DNA of 64,000 nt. It comes from Ceratobasidium sp. AG-K. Taxonomy: Eukaryota > Basidiomycota > Agaricomycetes > Cantharellales > Ceratobasidiaceae. The notes beneath the pieces are model-generated. The model did no database searches and was not told the DNA's origin. It was given only the letters and a program-made list of their open reading frames with translations. The stretch covers positions 248,001-312,000 of the forward strand of contig JAWNGF010000001.1 of the NCBI GenBank assembly GCA_037039685.1, written 5' to 3'. Made by a program: the position numbers and the translations under genes. Of the stretch, positions 22,040 through 34,742 are shown in pieces (position 1 is the first letter of the stretch; each line of letters starts with the position of its first letter).

Positions 22040-23950
22040 ACTCCAGCTTGGGTCCAGAGAAACGTTCAAAGTACCAGGAATCCGGAAGATCCAAGACCGG
22101 TTGATGATAAAAATACGAGCCCGAGAGTAGCGAATAAGATAAGATAATGGGAGGCACCAGGAATCCGTAGAAGTCGAATGTTTGTTGGGTGAGCCGTCGC
22201 CAATGCAAGGAAGGGCCTCGCAAAGTTAGACGTTTCGCCAGCGAGGATGAGTCAGCAATTTGGAAATGAGTGAATAGGACCTTGATCCACTCGACCATCA
22301 AGGATTTACAAAACGCCATTCTGGGCGCAGAGGCAAGAGCCCAGTGCATCGAGCGATACTGAGATAGAGCGCCACAAAATGGAGGAATACTTACTTCCGG
22401 TACGCTTGTTACTTTTCTTATTGACTTGGTTGATGTTCGCACAGGACCAAGGTCTCACGAGCACCCTCAACGGCTGGTCCATAACATTTCTCACACCATG
22501 TTAGATATGGTCATTCCACTAGTTTATTGGGTCTCTGGAGGGTGGGTACTGGGCTGAATTGTCTTAGATCACACTGATATTTCATAGAACACCAGTGTAT
22601 CGTCCCACATACTAGTCATCCCGCCCCTCTTACTGCGTCTTGCACCCTGTAGTCAAGCGTGGATCTCCTGCCCCTCCGATCAAACCCACCGAACTCAATC
22701 TCTCTCTCTTAGCCACCGTACAACGGTCACTAAACCTCCGCCATCGAAGCGACCGCCCTTTGGATGTCAAGGTCCGGACAATTTGCGCGAACGCCTGGCC
22801 CTACCATACCCCGATCGTTGGAGTTTGTGATTTCACACATGTGCATTGCGGCCCTGGTCGTATACCTTGCTTTCCTCTATTCTACGCAATTATGAAACCA
22901 TCGGCAAATTCGACTCTGGTGTAAATTAAGGAACTAACCGGTTCGAAGTGAGCACGTCCAAGGCGATCTGCTTGAATACTTGGAAATTAGCGCCTGGTAC
23001 CTACTCAGTTCCCGGGAACGCGAATGAAAGCAATTTTGGTCTCCGCATTATCGTACTTGCTTTAATCCCACTACCATGATAGGCTGATTTGCTCTAGCTC
23101 TGTTCATTCCCCTCTCACTTCACGTAGGACTAGAGCCACCGCCGAACTCGACTCGGATGTCATTCCAGCGAGGTCAGCTTCAAATTGGGCGTGTCCAAGG
23201 CTATCCGTCTAAACATCCTGCAAGGGACACGCGGTCGACGTATGGGATGACTAGGGAGTATCCCGCCCCAGAGGCGAGGGAAGCTGTTTATATTTCAACG
23301 CAGCCGTGCTTTCTTTGGAACCTGGCTCGCTGTGGACCCGGTTCACCCTTACTGCCGTCTCGGTCGCTTCACGCTAAATTTATCGTCAGATATATGATCA
23401 ATTCATGGTCCGCAGCGCTGCCCTGCACGAATTCGAGTATCCAGCTCGCCAGGTCATGGGTCCATCCAAACCGGCTACTTTTGTCCCAGCCAAGTCGGGG
23501 CCACTTGGTCCGAATCACCAGCCCATTCCTTCAAGTTGAGCCCAAGCCCACTGAGAGGATGCACTTCTTCTCCCCAATCTCCCACCCGCCTCGCTCCATC
23601 ACATCCCGCCATTCAAAATACTTCGTCACTTGTAGATAAGTCAGCTATACGGACACGCATGTAACCTCTACCTCCTTCCAAGCGAACCCCGTTGACCCCA
23701 AATGGAACTAGTTATCGCTCGCGAAAGGACTCTCTCGCGACTTTGACGATCTCAGGATGATGAAGGCCGCCCTGACTATCTACGTCAGTTTGTGCAACCG
23801 CATCAACGACACCTATATCAGTCATACCATGACGCCGCCCACATTCTGTCCAACACGCTTAGGTTACTATATATTTCCGCGGTGCGATGGAACGTAGTTT
23901 CTTGTCGAATTTCCCCACACGGATTCCGGGGTGGATTGTAGTATCAAGCC
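22040..23950 (+). repeat. diverged direct repeat, copy 2
   Basis: This is the partner of 8500-10160, in the same orientation and order, about 13.5 kb away. The best conserved part is 23390-23600. It ends where copy 1 runs into the reductase relic. No open frame is shared with copy 1. Confidence 0.55.
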
Positions 23951-24261
23951 TATCGCCACGGTTGTGCTAACCACCAGACACCTCTGGCCCGTGCCATAAA
24001 GTGACTTTCAATTCCTTGTATATAATTCCGACGTTCCCTTGTGATAATCAGATTCGGACTACTCAACTCTTCCTCTCCGTTTGCGCTCGCGACCACGATA
24101 GAGGGCAGCGGTTGATTCGGTAGTCAAACTCAAATATGAGGATTGCTTTACATATAGTCTGCTTCCTGGAAGCCATGATGGCAGGCAATTCACGTGAAAT
24201 ACTCGGTTATAGCATCGGGAACAAATTTCCTGCTACGCATACAACCAGCTACCAACTGCAA

Positions 24262-24483
24262 ACCAGACGACCGAGGTTGACCTCGCTTTTGGTGCTTCTG
24301 CCTAATACCGAGTGACATCGAGGTGCGCTTAGATAAGCGTCAAGGTCGTTCTCACCTCGCTGTTTCCTTGTCAAGTATTATCCTATCACGCCGACTCTTG
24401 ATATTCACCTTAGGGTTCGAGGCTTACACAACCCTCGAAGTTTTGACAGCGAGGTCGAGGTGACCTCGTCCGACCTCGATTCC
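24262..24483. repeat. CGAGGTC/GACCTCG-rich inverted-repeat segment
   Basis: The words CGAGGT and ACCTCG recur in both orientations. There is a dense block at 24450-24480, a hairpin at about 24414-24442 (gggttcgagg ... accctcgaag), and matching words at about 24268-24286. The ends are roughly inverted, as in a small MITE, but no target duplication is clear. A further copy of the word lies near 24744. Confidence 0.35.
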
Positions 24484-25570
24484 AACACTAAAATCACCAG
24501 TGTCTGTGTCTCTATACCCGCTGACAGAAGCAAAACTTGAGACACGAAAATACGTTTCAAGGTAGCGTCGATCGAACAATTACCATAAAAGGACTTATGA
24601 ACAAGACAAATAACTGATAGCGGGACCACCGCGGGGCCGGTACAATATGTTTATCCGTGGACAGCTGTGGGGTAAAACTTAGCGCGTCATGCTGTGCGCT
24701 ATGATCGATGACGGGTAATTGTACACTTCCGTGTACTTGCAAACGAGGTCGGGGGTTTACCTAGGTTTGAGAAGTCGGTGGTCGTGTTGGTTGCTGGGCT
24801 TGGAGACTGATCCGACGCTGGTCAAAGAGAATATCTGAATGAGCTGTTGCGCCACTCCAGCCTCCACTCAAAAGGTCAAATTGGCCAAACGTTGTGGTGA
24901 ATAACAATTCAATGCGGCACTCAGGTCCGGCACGGATAGATGTGCCAGAGTTGTATGCGTACCTTTTACTGTAAAATTCCTACACGATCAATCGAACCGC
25001 AGGATGGTTGGGTTTATTTGCCTATCTAGCGATAGGGCAAGGCTGAATTATTCAAACACACCTGAACCACAGTGAATGGCATCCTAACAATTGCATATCG
25101 CGTTTATAGAAACACAAATCCACATTTCAAGTTATCGTTCTAGTCAGGGGCTCGAACATTCCCACGCCCAGATCAGACAATCAGGCTAGACCCGCCCATC
25201 AGATGAGATACGGCCTCGGGACAAGAGTCCAGCCGCGAGTGGGACTGAGCAAGGCGCCTGGCGTGAATGGCTGGGTGGAGTCGTGCCGGGATCCGAGTGA
25301 TACGTCACAAAAGACAAGACAAGTTGTGGGAAATCCCGGGGTCGGTGCGGCGCTTCGGGAAGGAATCGGAGAAGATGAGGTCATAGTGGATCCTGCACCC
25401 GTCAAGTCGGACAGTAACTCGCAAAGAGCACAAGGGTACTGCGACTCGATCCCGACCCGGAACACTCGTAACGCACGTCAAGCGGGGGTCATTTACCCAA
25501 AAGGGTGAGTCAGCAATTGGCAACCGAGGAGATCACGTGGTAACATGTGTTTGTGGGCTTCAAGTTGACC
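24484..25570. other. intergenic, upstream of the KIN1-like gene
   Basis: No coding motif. The last few hundred bases, GC-richer after 25150, must hold the promoter of the following kinase. Confidence 0.4.
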
Positions 25571-28500
25571 ATGGCCGACGACGAGTTTCCCCGGGGACTG
25601 CACAACCAAGCACTGAGCACGGTGGCCGAGGACGGGCAAGCCACACCATCGCACGGGGGAACCGTCACAGCGGGTGAGCCACCACGGCTTGGTCATGGGT
25701 GTAGCTAACTGGGGCCAGGGCACGAATACGAGATGCACATTGAGAAACCCAAAGACAAGCTCCCGACACCGGCCGAGGCGCCCGCTGCCAGGCCACGTGC
25801 GGTGAACCCAGCGGCGATTGCGGCGAGGCGGCCTGTGTCGATGCCGCCGCAGTCGTCGGCCCAGGCGGCTGCGCTTGCCGAGCGGATGTCGGTGGACGAG
25901 AATCGAGAGCGGGAAAAGGAAAAGCGCAAGCCGGCGGAAAAGTCGCGTGGGCGGGTGTTGGGCGACTATGTGCTGACCAAGACGCTCGGCGCAGGCAGCA
26001 TGGGCAAGGTCAAGTTGGCGGTGCATACTCCGACGGGCCAGAAGGTGAGACTACTAGTTGTATTTTACTTGTGCTAATACCGGGTAGCTGGCGATTAAAA
26101 TCGTACCGCGCGTGTCGACCCACAACAATGGCCAGCCAATGACCGCGTCGCAGCTGGCCAAGGCGCAGGCAAAAGACGCCAGCAAGGAGATCCGCCACAT
26201 CCGCGAGGCGGCGCTCTCGATGCTGCTCTACCATCCATATATCTGTGGCATGCGCGAAATAATCACCCATCCTGGGCACTATTACATGGTCACCGAATAC
26301 GTCGACGGCGGCCAGATGCTGGACTATATCATCTCCCACGGCCGACTCAGGGAACGCGCCGCCCGCAAATTCGCACGTCAGATCGGGTCGGCCCTTGAAT
26401 ACTGCCACAAGAACAACGTCGTCCACCGCGACCTCAAAATCGAAAATATCCTGATTTCGCAAACCGGAAACATCAAGATTATCGATTTTGGACTGAGCAA
26501 CTTGTACAACCCCGAGGACCACCTCAGCACGTTTTGCGGCAGTCTCTACTTTGCCGCCCCAGAGCTGTTGAATGCCAAGCCCTATACTGGCCCTGAAGTC
26601 GACGTGTGGTCGTTTGGTGTCGTGTTGTACGTGCTCGTGTGTGGCAAGGTTCCGTTTGACGATCAGTCCATGCCCGCCCTCCATGCCAAGATCAAGCGCG
26701 GCCTGTTTGACTCGCCCATGTGGCTCTCCCAAGGTACGTCCTCAGCTAATAACACAACTAAAGCTAACAATTTGTAGAATGCAAACACATCCTCTCGCGC
26801 ATGCTCGTCACCAACCAACCCCACCCTCCGCGCCCCCCTCTCCGAAGTCCTTAACCACCCCTGGATGATCCGCTCATTCGGACACCCACCCGACCCCCAC
26901 CTCGTCCCGCGTGAACCTCTCACGATCCCCGAACTCGACCCCGCCGTCATTCGGGAAATGACTGGATTCGAGTTTGGCACCCCCGAGACGATCCATGCCG
27001 ACTTGATCCGCGTGTTGAGCGGTGACCGGTACAAGCACGCCGTCGAGCGCTGGCGGCGGACCCGCGCCGGCGAGAGCGGCTCGAGTCTAGGCCTGGATAC
27101 CGTCACTCCCGCGGCAACTTCGACTACTTTGAGCGTACCAAGCACGAGCGCGAGCACTGAACCTTCCACACCCAAGTCCCGTTCAAAGCGGTTCTCCGGC
27201 TTCGACTTTTACCGTAAAAAAAATTCCTCGCCTCGCCACCGCCCCCAACACCCGCCCCCGCCCCCATCATCCCCGAAACCACACCCGTCAAGGACGCCGA
27301 ACCCGATCCAACGCGGGGCTTCCATCCCCTCATCTCGATTTATTACTTGGTGCGGGAAAGGATGGAGCGGGAACGCATGTACGGACCCGGCAGGTTCGCG
27401 AGTTCCCAGTTGAGTCTTGGTGAAGCGGGCTATGCGCAGCCTGTCCCCCATTTAGCTGCCCCTCCTGCATCGCACGTTTCCGGAACGTCGTATGACCCTG
27501 GTGCAGTCCCCACTACTCCCACCACAACTGTTGGACCCGTTCCGCGCGCGAGGGCCAAGGACGGTGAGGGTGTCCCCTCGCCTGTTCCCTCGCCTACGCC
27601 TACGGGGGGCATGAGCGTTCCTAAACCGGCGTCGCATAGGCGGAGCCACTCGTTGAGTCAGAAACCACGCGCGTTTGAGCAGGAGCCTCCACGGACGGCG
27701 GGGCCGGCGGTTGGGACGTTTAAGCAGGCTGAGAGGATTAGGGAGGAGGGTGCGGAGGAGGAGGGGGATTCCGAGGGTGAGTCGAGGTTTTTTTTTGGGC
27801 GGTTGGAGTTGGCTCGATTGTCCTCTTGCCTCGGTTCGCGATTCTTATTTCGCGATAATTGGTTCTTATTTCGATTTAATTATTCTCGGTTCCTTGATCG
27901 ACTGGCCTTGATCCAACTATTCCCCATTCGCTCGATTTCTAACTCGGTTACGCATCGCTAACTCGAACATAGGCACCGAACTAGGAATCCTCCCACCCGA
28001 GTCGCGCCCCGTCCCCGAGCTCGCCTCTCCGCGCGCATCCTCGCTCGCCCGCAGGTTCGGCTCGCTCCTCGGCGGAACAGCAGCCTCGAAACGCGTAAGC
28101 TCGCTCATTGAACGCGAACGTCCCGAAAAAGACGCCGACGCCAAGTCCGCCAAATCTGCCGAAGTCCCGTCGACTCCTCCTGTCATGGCATCTGCGAGTG
28201 GAGGAATCGGGAACCATCGGCGTGCGGCGACGGTTACGGATTCGACGTCGGCGAGTGTGGGACGCAAGCATGAGCGGAGGGGAAGTTTGCAGGCTGGGGC
28301 TGGGAATGAACTTGTCGGCCTAAAACGGCGGGGGATGGCTCAACGAGGGAAAAGGTGGAAGGAAAAGGGAGACAAGGTCGAGTCGGGGAGTGAGGATGTC
28401 AAGCCTGTGTACCTCAAAGGTCTCTTTAGGTGGGTCCCCATCGTTTGGACTCGAGCGGGCGCTAACGGGTTGATAGCGTCGCGACGACATCGACGAAACC

Positions 28501-29160
28501 CGCACACGTGATCAAGGCGGATGTCAAGCGCGTGTTGGACAGGATGCAGGTCCAGCACCGCGAGATCCGGGGCGGGTTCGAGTGTATCCACGTTCCGAGT
28601 ATCGACCTCACCTCGCTCGCGCCTACAGCCGACGGCGAACCTCGACGCAGTGTCGTCCGCAAAGGCAGTCGGATTTCGTTTGGCAAAAAGGGCGAGGAAC
28701 GCAAACCCACGGTCGACGAGAAGAAACCCGAGGAAAAGAAGCCCGAGGACAAGAAACTGGACGAGAAGAAACCCGAGGGCAAGGAAGTCCCCACGAGCCG
28801 CTCGAGTCTGTCGTTTGGCGGACCCCGGCCAGACCCCAATTCGAACCCGGCCTCGCCCAATCGAACCAAGTTTTTACCCCCCATCCCCCGCGACTTTGTG
28901 GAAAAGGGACAGGGCCAACCGGTCACACCCGAAACGGCCGAGGACGTGTGGGAGAATGGGACGGCCAACGAGTTGTGTGTGAGGTTTGAGATTAGCATCG
29001 TCAAGGTGAGCTCCTCGTTTTTATTGAAAATATACGAGGTACTGACGATTCGCAGGTCCCGCTTTTGCCATTGCACGGCATCCAATTCCGACGCGTCGGC
29101 GGGGACGGGTGGCAGTACCAAATGCTCGCCCGACGCGTGCTCACCGAGCTCAAACTCTAG
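25571..29160 (+). CDS. KIN1/PAR-1/MARK-type serine/threonine kinase with KA1 domain
   Basis: This is a KIN1-family kinase; relatives act in cell polarity and exocytosis at the cortex. Exons: 25571-25673, 25719-26044, 26088-26733, 26778-27776, 27973-28429, 28477-29005 and 29056-29160. The kinase domain shows [52 protein letters not shown] and [12 protein letters not shown]. Downstream come [13 protein letters not shown], the family motif [20 protein letters not shown], a low-complexity linker, and a KA1-type end ([24 protein letters not shown], then [12 protein letters not shown] to the stop). Two frame breaks lie in exon 4: a CCAA tandem duplication after MLVTN (about 26815-26822) and a run of eight A at about 27214 where nine restore the frame. 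Both are repeat-type errors, so assembly mistakes are as likely as real lesions. GC-rich codon use differs from its neighbours. Confidence 0.88.
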
Positions 29161-30179
29161 ATTCATTTCTATTCTTGTCACGAAACGCGCTTTTTTACTC
29201 ATGATTATACCGGTTTTTACACTTAGTTTAGTATTTTTTTTTTTGTCGTTGGTGCAATCGATTCGCGTGGTGTGTATACCTACGCCGTAATATGCAGCTC
29301 ACTGTTGGAGACGAGCAATGCTTTAATTTTTGGTGGCCCAGTTCAATTTATTGTGCTGTTGCACCGCGTACCTTGTGGAAGTAGAATGCGTACGCATTGG
29401 AGAATCCAGGGAACGGCCGTAAGCACATGGATATTTCTCACAGAGATGGTGATCCAAAGAGGAAACAGGCAGAGAAGGCGAAAACAAAGTGACTGCTAAC
29501 CACGCTATACTTTGTTCTCAAAAATGTTCAACTAGCTATGTGACCATAAGGTCAAACCGCCAGTAGCCTAAGCCAAAAAAAGAATCGTCTACTGTATGTA
29601 CGAATCATGTGATGCGTATGTATGCGCCGCATTCCACAGGGATGTTCAATCCCGTACTCTGAGCGCTCGTGACAAAACTAGAGCTACGGAGAGAGGCGAA
29701 AATCAGGATCACATACCATCCAGTTGTTCCCTTAATATGTTCGGGCTTGATTCCCAAATCCCTCTTGGCTTCGACCTCCATGGACAAATCAGAGCTTCAA
29801 GCGGACCAGGAGCACCTCGATCTTGCACGCGTACTCCGTTCCCCTAAATTCTTCTAGCAGCGGGTAAATATCAGTTCTGGTTAAACCTGTTGCACGCCAG
29901 CACCGCTTTTACCAATTAGCTGTCAGGACACAACAGCATGAATAAGTAGTGACTTACAATAGCCACCTTGTTGTAGTGTCGTCACAGCTTCGGACAAACG
30001 ACCACTTCGATCAAGTAGGGTTTCTGGTGAATGGCTACATGTCTCCTGCTAGATTGGGAGCGATACCTTGGTGGGGATGGGGTATGAACCTGCAAGAGGT
30101 GACTGATTCTATCGCACAACACGCGGGCCAAAGGTACAGCTATTTCATGTCAATTATGTTGTTGGTGTACTACAAACAT
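29161..30179. other. intergenic between convergent genes
   Basis: Lies between the KIN1-like stop and the amine oxidase stop (convergent). AT-rich just after 29160 (possible 3' UTR). No coding motif is seen. Confidence 0.4.
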
Positions 30180-32404
30180 TTAGGCAGAAACCTCCACAGT
30201 GCTAAATTCAGCAAGTTGCAGGGTCTTGCTAATCTGCAACTGTTTAATGAGCAGTCGCTCCGAGACTACAAAGTCGGGGTGCCATCGCGCAATAAATTCC
30301 TTGACTAGATCTTTCTCGCCTTCTTCGTCATCTTTTCCCTCTTCGCCTTTGGTTTCGCCTCCCCTGCTCCTGTCCCAGGTCACCTTTGGGCTCAACTCGA
30401 GCAACTGACGTACGCCGCGTTGCGCACTCTCAAGCGCGCCCGCCACCCAGCTATTTTGTTGTAGGTTGGTCTGAAACACCCAGCATAAGGGTTTGCAAAC
30501 TCACCCGTGAATTGTACTAATCGTTTCTCCGACAAAGTACACGTGTCCTCCAGCTGCTGGTCGGCTCAGCGCACAATAAAACTGCTGATACTGAGTTGGC
30601 CCAAAAAGTCCAAAGGCGCCTATCGGAGGAGAGGTTAAAAGCAAGTACGTGTATGAACTGCTTCATCAGACCTACCCATGGATTCCGGACGGTGAGTCCA
30701 ATCCCACGGATACATTTCCTCGAATTGTTCGTGCAAGAACTCAGAACTGAGACCATGGACATAGGCAAGGTCCTCAAGCATCAGCTCCTTTAGACGCTCT
30801 TGGGCCGCAGTACCAGGCCCTTGCATCAATGCACTAAGTGACACGGCATCCTGAGCTAGGGAACAAATATCTCAGCCAAGTGTCTCATAAGAAAAAATAA
30901 TTGAAGGTTACTCCAGGAATAGCTTGCAATTAGTACAGTTGACTCCTGATTTCCGTAGGAGGGGTACACTATCGTTCGAGCGAGCCTATCCGTCATGCTC
31001 TGGCCTCCGCTGATGTCCTCTTTCGCCCACCAAGCAGTCTTGAACTTGATGCCAATCTTGCAGGAGGGACCAACCGATGCTAGACGTAGGGCGTTTCGCT
31101 GCTGATAATCGAGCTCGCAGGTCGAAAGATCAATTGTCCGAAGGCAGGGAGGTGGAACGGCAAAAACAACGTGAGAATACTGGGCCTCGAAGGGTTTAGA
31201 TTTAACATTCGAACCCTCTCCAGTCGATTCAAGTCCGAAAATGGTGATTTTCTGGTCGTTGGTAGGATCAGATTTATCGTAGACTACCGATGTGACCTGG
31301 TGATTTTTCTTGACAAACACGTTATTCGGGTAATCCGTCTTCAGCTTATCCATCATTGCGTGAATGATATCTTCAGAGCCTCCCCTGTAAGCATCGTAGT
31401 GGTTATGTTGCTGTACCTAGTGCGTTGAATGTAGGAGTCAACTCACTCGACGCAATACCAATCAAGGTCCGATGGGCTTTTCTTATTATATAGGAAGCAC
31501 AGTTCCTCAAAAACGGTCTCGCTGTTCATTAGTGAGCCTTGAACTGCATTGGTTTGGTCCCAGAAACTCACGCAAGTGCCCGATCAAACCACCCAGTCCC
31601 AAAGCACATGGTTTCCATGTAGTCGACGGTTGAGGCATCAAACCCGCACTCCATCATCAGGTAACCGCGAGTTGAATAGCGGTCATATTTCAATAGTTCC
31701 CTTATACCTGCCTCGCGGTCGTCAACCAAGCCTTGGATAAAGTGCTCGATGGCGCTGTATAATAGCTCCGAGGGATCCTTTCGTGCATTTTTCGTCGGTA
31801 CAGCCCCACCGCGGTCAGTCCCAACGTCAAAAGGGTCCTCTTCGTATGATTTAAGATCCCCTTTTCGATAGCGCTTGAGGTTGTATGCGAGCCAGTTTTG
31901 GGGCTCACTAATGTTGTACTTCGTGAGGGGAAGTTTTAGATAGTCAAGCAACTCGAACGTAGGCTTCATGAGCTTCGTATTAGGAAACCGCATGGCCCCA
32001 ACGTCCTATTGCACAGGTCAGTCAGGTGAAGTCGACCCAAGGAACACAAAACCTACAAAATAGTCCCATTTCCCACCACTTTTGAACTTGTGAGTGTAAA
32101 GCCGCCCTCCAACACGATCGCTCGCCTCATAAACATCAACCTCATGATTCACGCCTAGCATCATGGCAGTGAAGAGTCCAGCAACTCCTCCCCCAACAAC
32201 CGCAATCCTTTTGATGGGAGACGTATCAGAGCTATTGCCGTTCCAAGTATCTGGGAGCGAATCCTCCTGAGAGGGGGGAAGCCATGGGCCGGGGGTTGAT
32301 TGTTCAAGCTGAGCGACGGAGTGGTGGTAGTCCTTGATCAACTTTTCGCAATAATCACGACGAGCGTCATACGCCTCTGAAAGAATAAGGTTGATACCAG
32401 ACAT
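30180..32404 (-). CDS. FAD-dependent amine oxidase, paralogue 1
   Basis: This flavoprotein of the monoamine/L-amino-acid oxidase fold oxidises an amine to an imine with release of peroxide; its substrate is unknown. The N-terminal exon carries the dinucleotide-binding motif IAVVGGGVAGLFTAMML followed by VDVYEASDRVGGRL. Next comes DVGAMRFPNTKLM, then MCFGTGWFDRAL, the FAD/substrate block SHVVFAVPPPCLRTI, CKIGIKFKTAWW, DLAYVHGL, YPWDW and the C-terminal FAD motif GHVYFVGETISTIHG. The last exon begins WVAGALESAQRGV and ends AEFSTVEVSA then stop. Introns of about 50-60 bp fit at each junction and the model is open throughout. The region after GVRQL carries a low-complexity charged insert (KGEEGKDDEEGE) absent from paralogue 2. 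No secretion signal is evident. Confidence 0.85.
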
Positions 32405-33479
32405 ACGGATACTCGGTTTATAGTGCTGAAGTGAGTTGCGGCTGAAAGGAGTTGCCCCAATGTCGACTCATTTTATATCGGTCTGAGGGTTGACTCGGCG
32501 TTGTATGGCCAATTTTTTGGGGTCGTTTGAAGCAGGACAACACCTCTGTGTTCCGTTGTGTTGAGGGTGCTCTGGTGACAGATAGGGGGAGATGGTCAGC
32601 CTCCGGGTGCCTCGGTCACAGCGTCCGGGTCTCACCTTTGCGTCTCGGGAACCTTTACCCCGAGTACCCACAGCGGTTATCATCATCGCGATATTGAGTC
32701 ATACACTAGTTCATCCGCCGAACAACCACACGTGACACTCGCATGACATCCTTTTGGTCTCGAGCACAGCAACTTGAACACCTTGGCTTTGTTGCCAGAA
32801 GAATACGATGTGTTGGCTCATATCCTAACGTACTTGCGGTATCGCTCCATCAGCTATCTTGATTCGTCATGGAAGGACAAAAATATTGTCATTGTGGATT
32901 GATATTGAGCTCAGGGGGAAAGCCTGACTTATTTATATTTCACTAGAGGCGTCACGCCTTATAGGTTGTGTATTTAGTAGTGGCGCATGTGAAGAGATGA
33001 CAAATTACTTGGGTGAACGGCTTCCATACACCCCTGATTCTCGTAGTTACAGTAATAGATATATAGGACTTTGGTAGGATCTAGACGGAATTCTGGGGTC
33101 CCAGCCACATACCTAAGATCTCAAGCGTGCCTGGCACCAGAGGAGGGTTTGCGGCCACCAACGGTTACCGGTCGACAAAGAATAAAGTTCAAGGAGTACC
33201 ATTAGTGCCTAATGATTGGCCGTTCAATGAATATTGCGGAGATCAAACTTTCCAAACCATTCTACAATCCAATACCTGTCCAACGCCAACCCATGTGGTG
33301 CGGTTATGATAGATCCCGTACACATCGTCTCTTTGTGTTGTGACTGTGCACCCAATCTGGTCTACTGTGTTGAAGCGCCGGTGACAAAACCTTCCGAAAT
33401 AGTGCCTCCTGGCTACGTTGCCTGATGATTGCCGTTGATATATGCCACGGGTTAACAAAGCGTGGCGCAAGTGCCCCTT
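32405..33479. other. intergenic, no recognisable gene
   Basis: Upstream region of the amine oxidase (about 32405-32760) followed by featureless sequence up to the LINE fragment. Confidence 0.4.
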
Positions 33480-34742
33480 GTCGGACACGAAATGAGCGCC
33501 CGGCTACTCGGGGTCCGCTTGGTCACGTGCTGGAACTGTATACAGATGGCTCTCACTTTGCAAATGACATGGGCTGCAAAACCAGGTGGTGCTGGGTCCT
33601 GTTCAGGAACGGGTGAGAAATTTCCTTAGACATTGGTGGACTCGGGTGCAGGGTGACTAGTTACAATGGGGAGGCCTGGGCACTTTCCCTAGGCATCACT
33701 CACACCTTACAGGTCATGCACAACAATGACAACCAACACATTCACATCCTATGCAATAACACTTCCCTACTCCAGGCTCTTTTGTCAAGGGATCCCAAGG
33801 GCACATCATCAGCACTGGATTCATCCAGGTGTGCCCTCCTTGATTTTCTCCTGCTTCATGTGGATGCAAATATTGAGTTTTCATGGGTCCCTTTCATGAA
33901 GGAGTTTTTGGGAATGAACAGGTGGATAGGCTGGCCAAGATGGCAGCAAAAATGACCCCCACACTGTGGTTCAATATGTCTATCAACTACATCAAGCACC
34001 ATGCATGCAAGCAGCTCCCAAGGGATTGGAATTCCAATTCAGAGCAGTACAAGAAGTCTAATCAAACATCACTGGTGATGCAAACCCTAGGTTTTCCACC
34101 CAGACTGAAACTGCATCCCATTTGCACTAAGCCGGGGAATCAAAGAGGCATACATACACAGCTGATCCAGGCCATCACCAGTCACAGTTGGCATGCCTAT
34201 TTCCTTGCACACACTGGTTCCATCACTTCACCTGCATGCCCCTGTGGTGCCCCTTCTCAAACTGTCTCCCACATCTTCCAGGAGTGCCCAAACACAACCA
34301 GGGGAGATGGGCTTTCAAAGGCATCAGCTGGTCATTGAATATGTAGTTCCTCTTCTCCAAGTCTGTACTCAAGCAAATCTGTTGGTTCTCTTTTGGGCTT
34401 GTGAGCACCAATTTGCTTGTGCATGCTCACTTGGGTGCTCCTGAGTGCTCCTGTACCCAAGCAAGCATGTATGAGCAAACCAGTGCTCATTAGCATCAGA
34501 GGATTTTGGTGACATAGGTCTCAAGGCAGCTCTGGGGTTTCTGGCTTTGGAGAGGGTTGACATCTAATTTACCTTTGCACATACCTATGCTCCTTACCTT
34601 ACTCCCATTTTTTACTTCCTTCTTGTTTTTGTTCTCCTGTGTACTGTCTTCCCCTGGGTTGTACTTAGTGTCTGGCTTTGTTGTGGTGTCTCCCTTGTAG
34701 GAGGCCGCCTTACAAATAGCATCCAAAAAGAAAAAAAAAAAA
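33480..34742 (+). mobile_element. 5'-truncated LINE (RNase H and C-terminal part) with poly-A end
   Basis: Three frames together give an RNase H domain of a non-LTR retrotransposon: ELYTDGSHF (about 33535), YNGEAWALSLGI (33655), GNEQVDRLAKMAA (33910). A cysteine/histidine tail SPACPCGAPSQTVSHIFQEC (34230-34290) is typical of LINE C-termini. The reverse transcriptase is missing, as is usual for 5' truncation. After a roughly 400 bp 3' tail the element ends in an A-rich run (about 34726-34742). Frameshifts near 33615 and 33900 show it is dead. Confidence 0.7.

Noticed and set aside
23157..23639. 160-codon frame in repeat copy 2
   Set aside because: The matching part of copy 1 is open in a different frame with different breaks, so the frame is not conserved.
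26010..26732. 240-codon minus-strand frame
   Set aside because: It is the antisense of the KIN1-like kinase domain, kept open by GC-rich codon use.
28462..29202. 246-codon minus-strand frame
   Set aside because: Antisense shadow of the KA1-containing exon of the same gene; it has no motif of its own.
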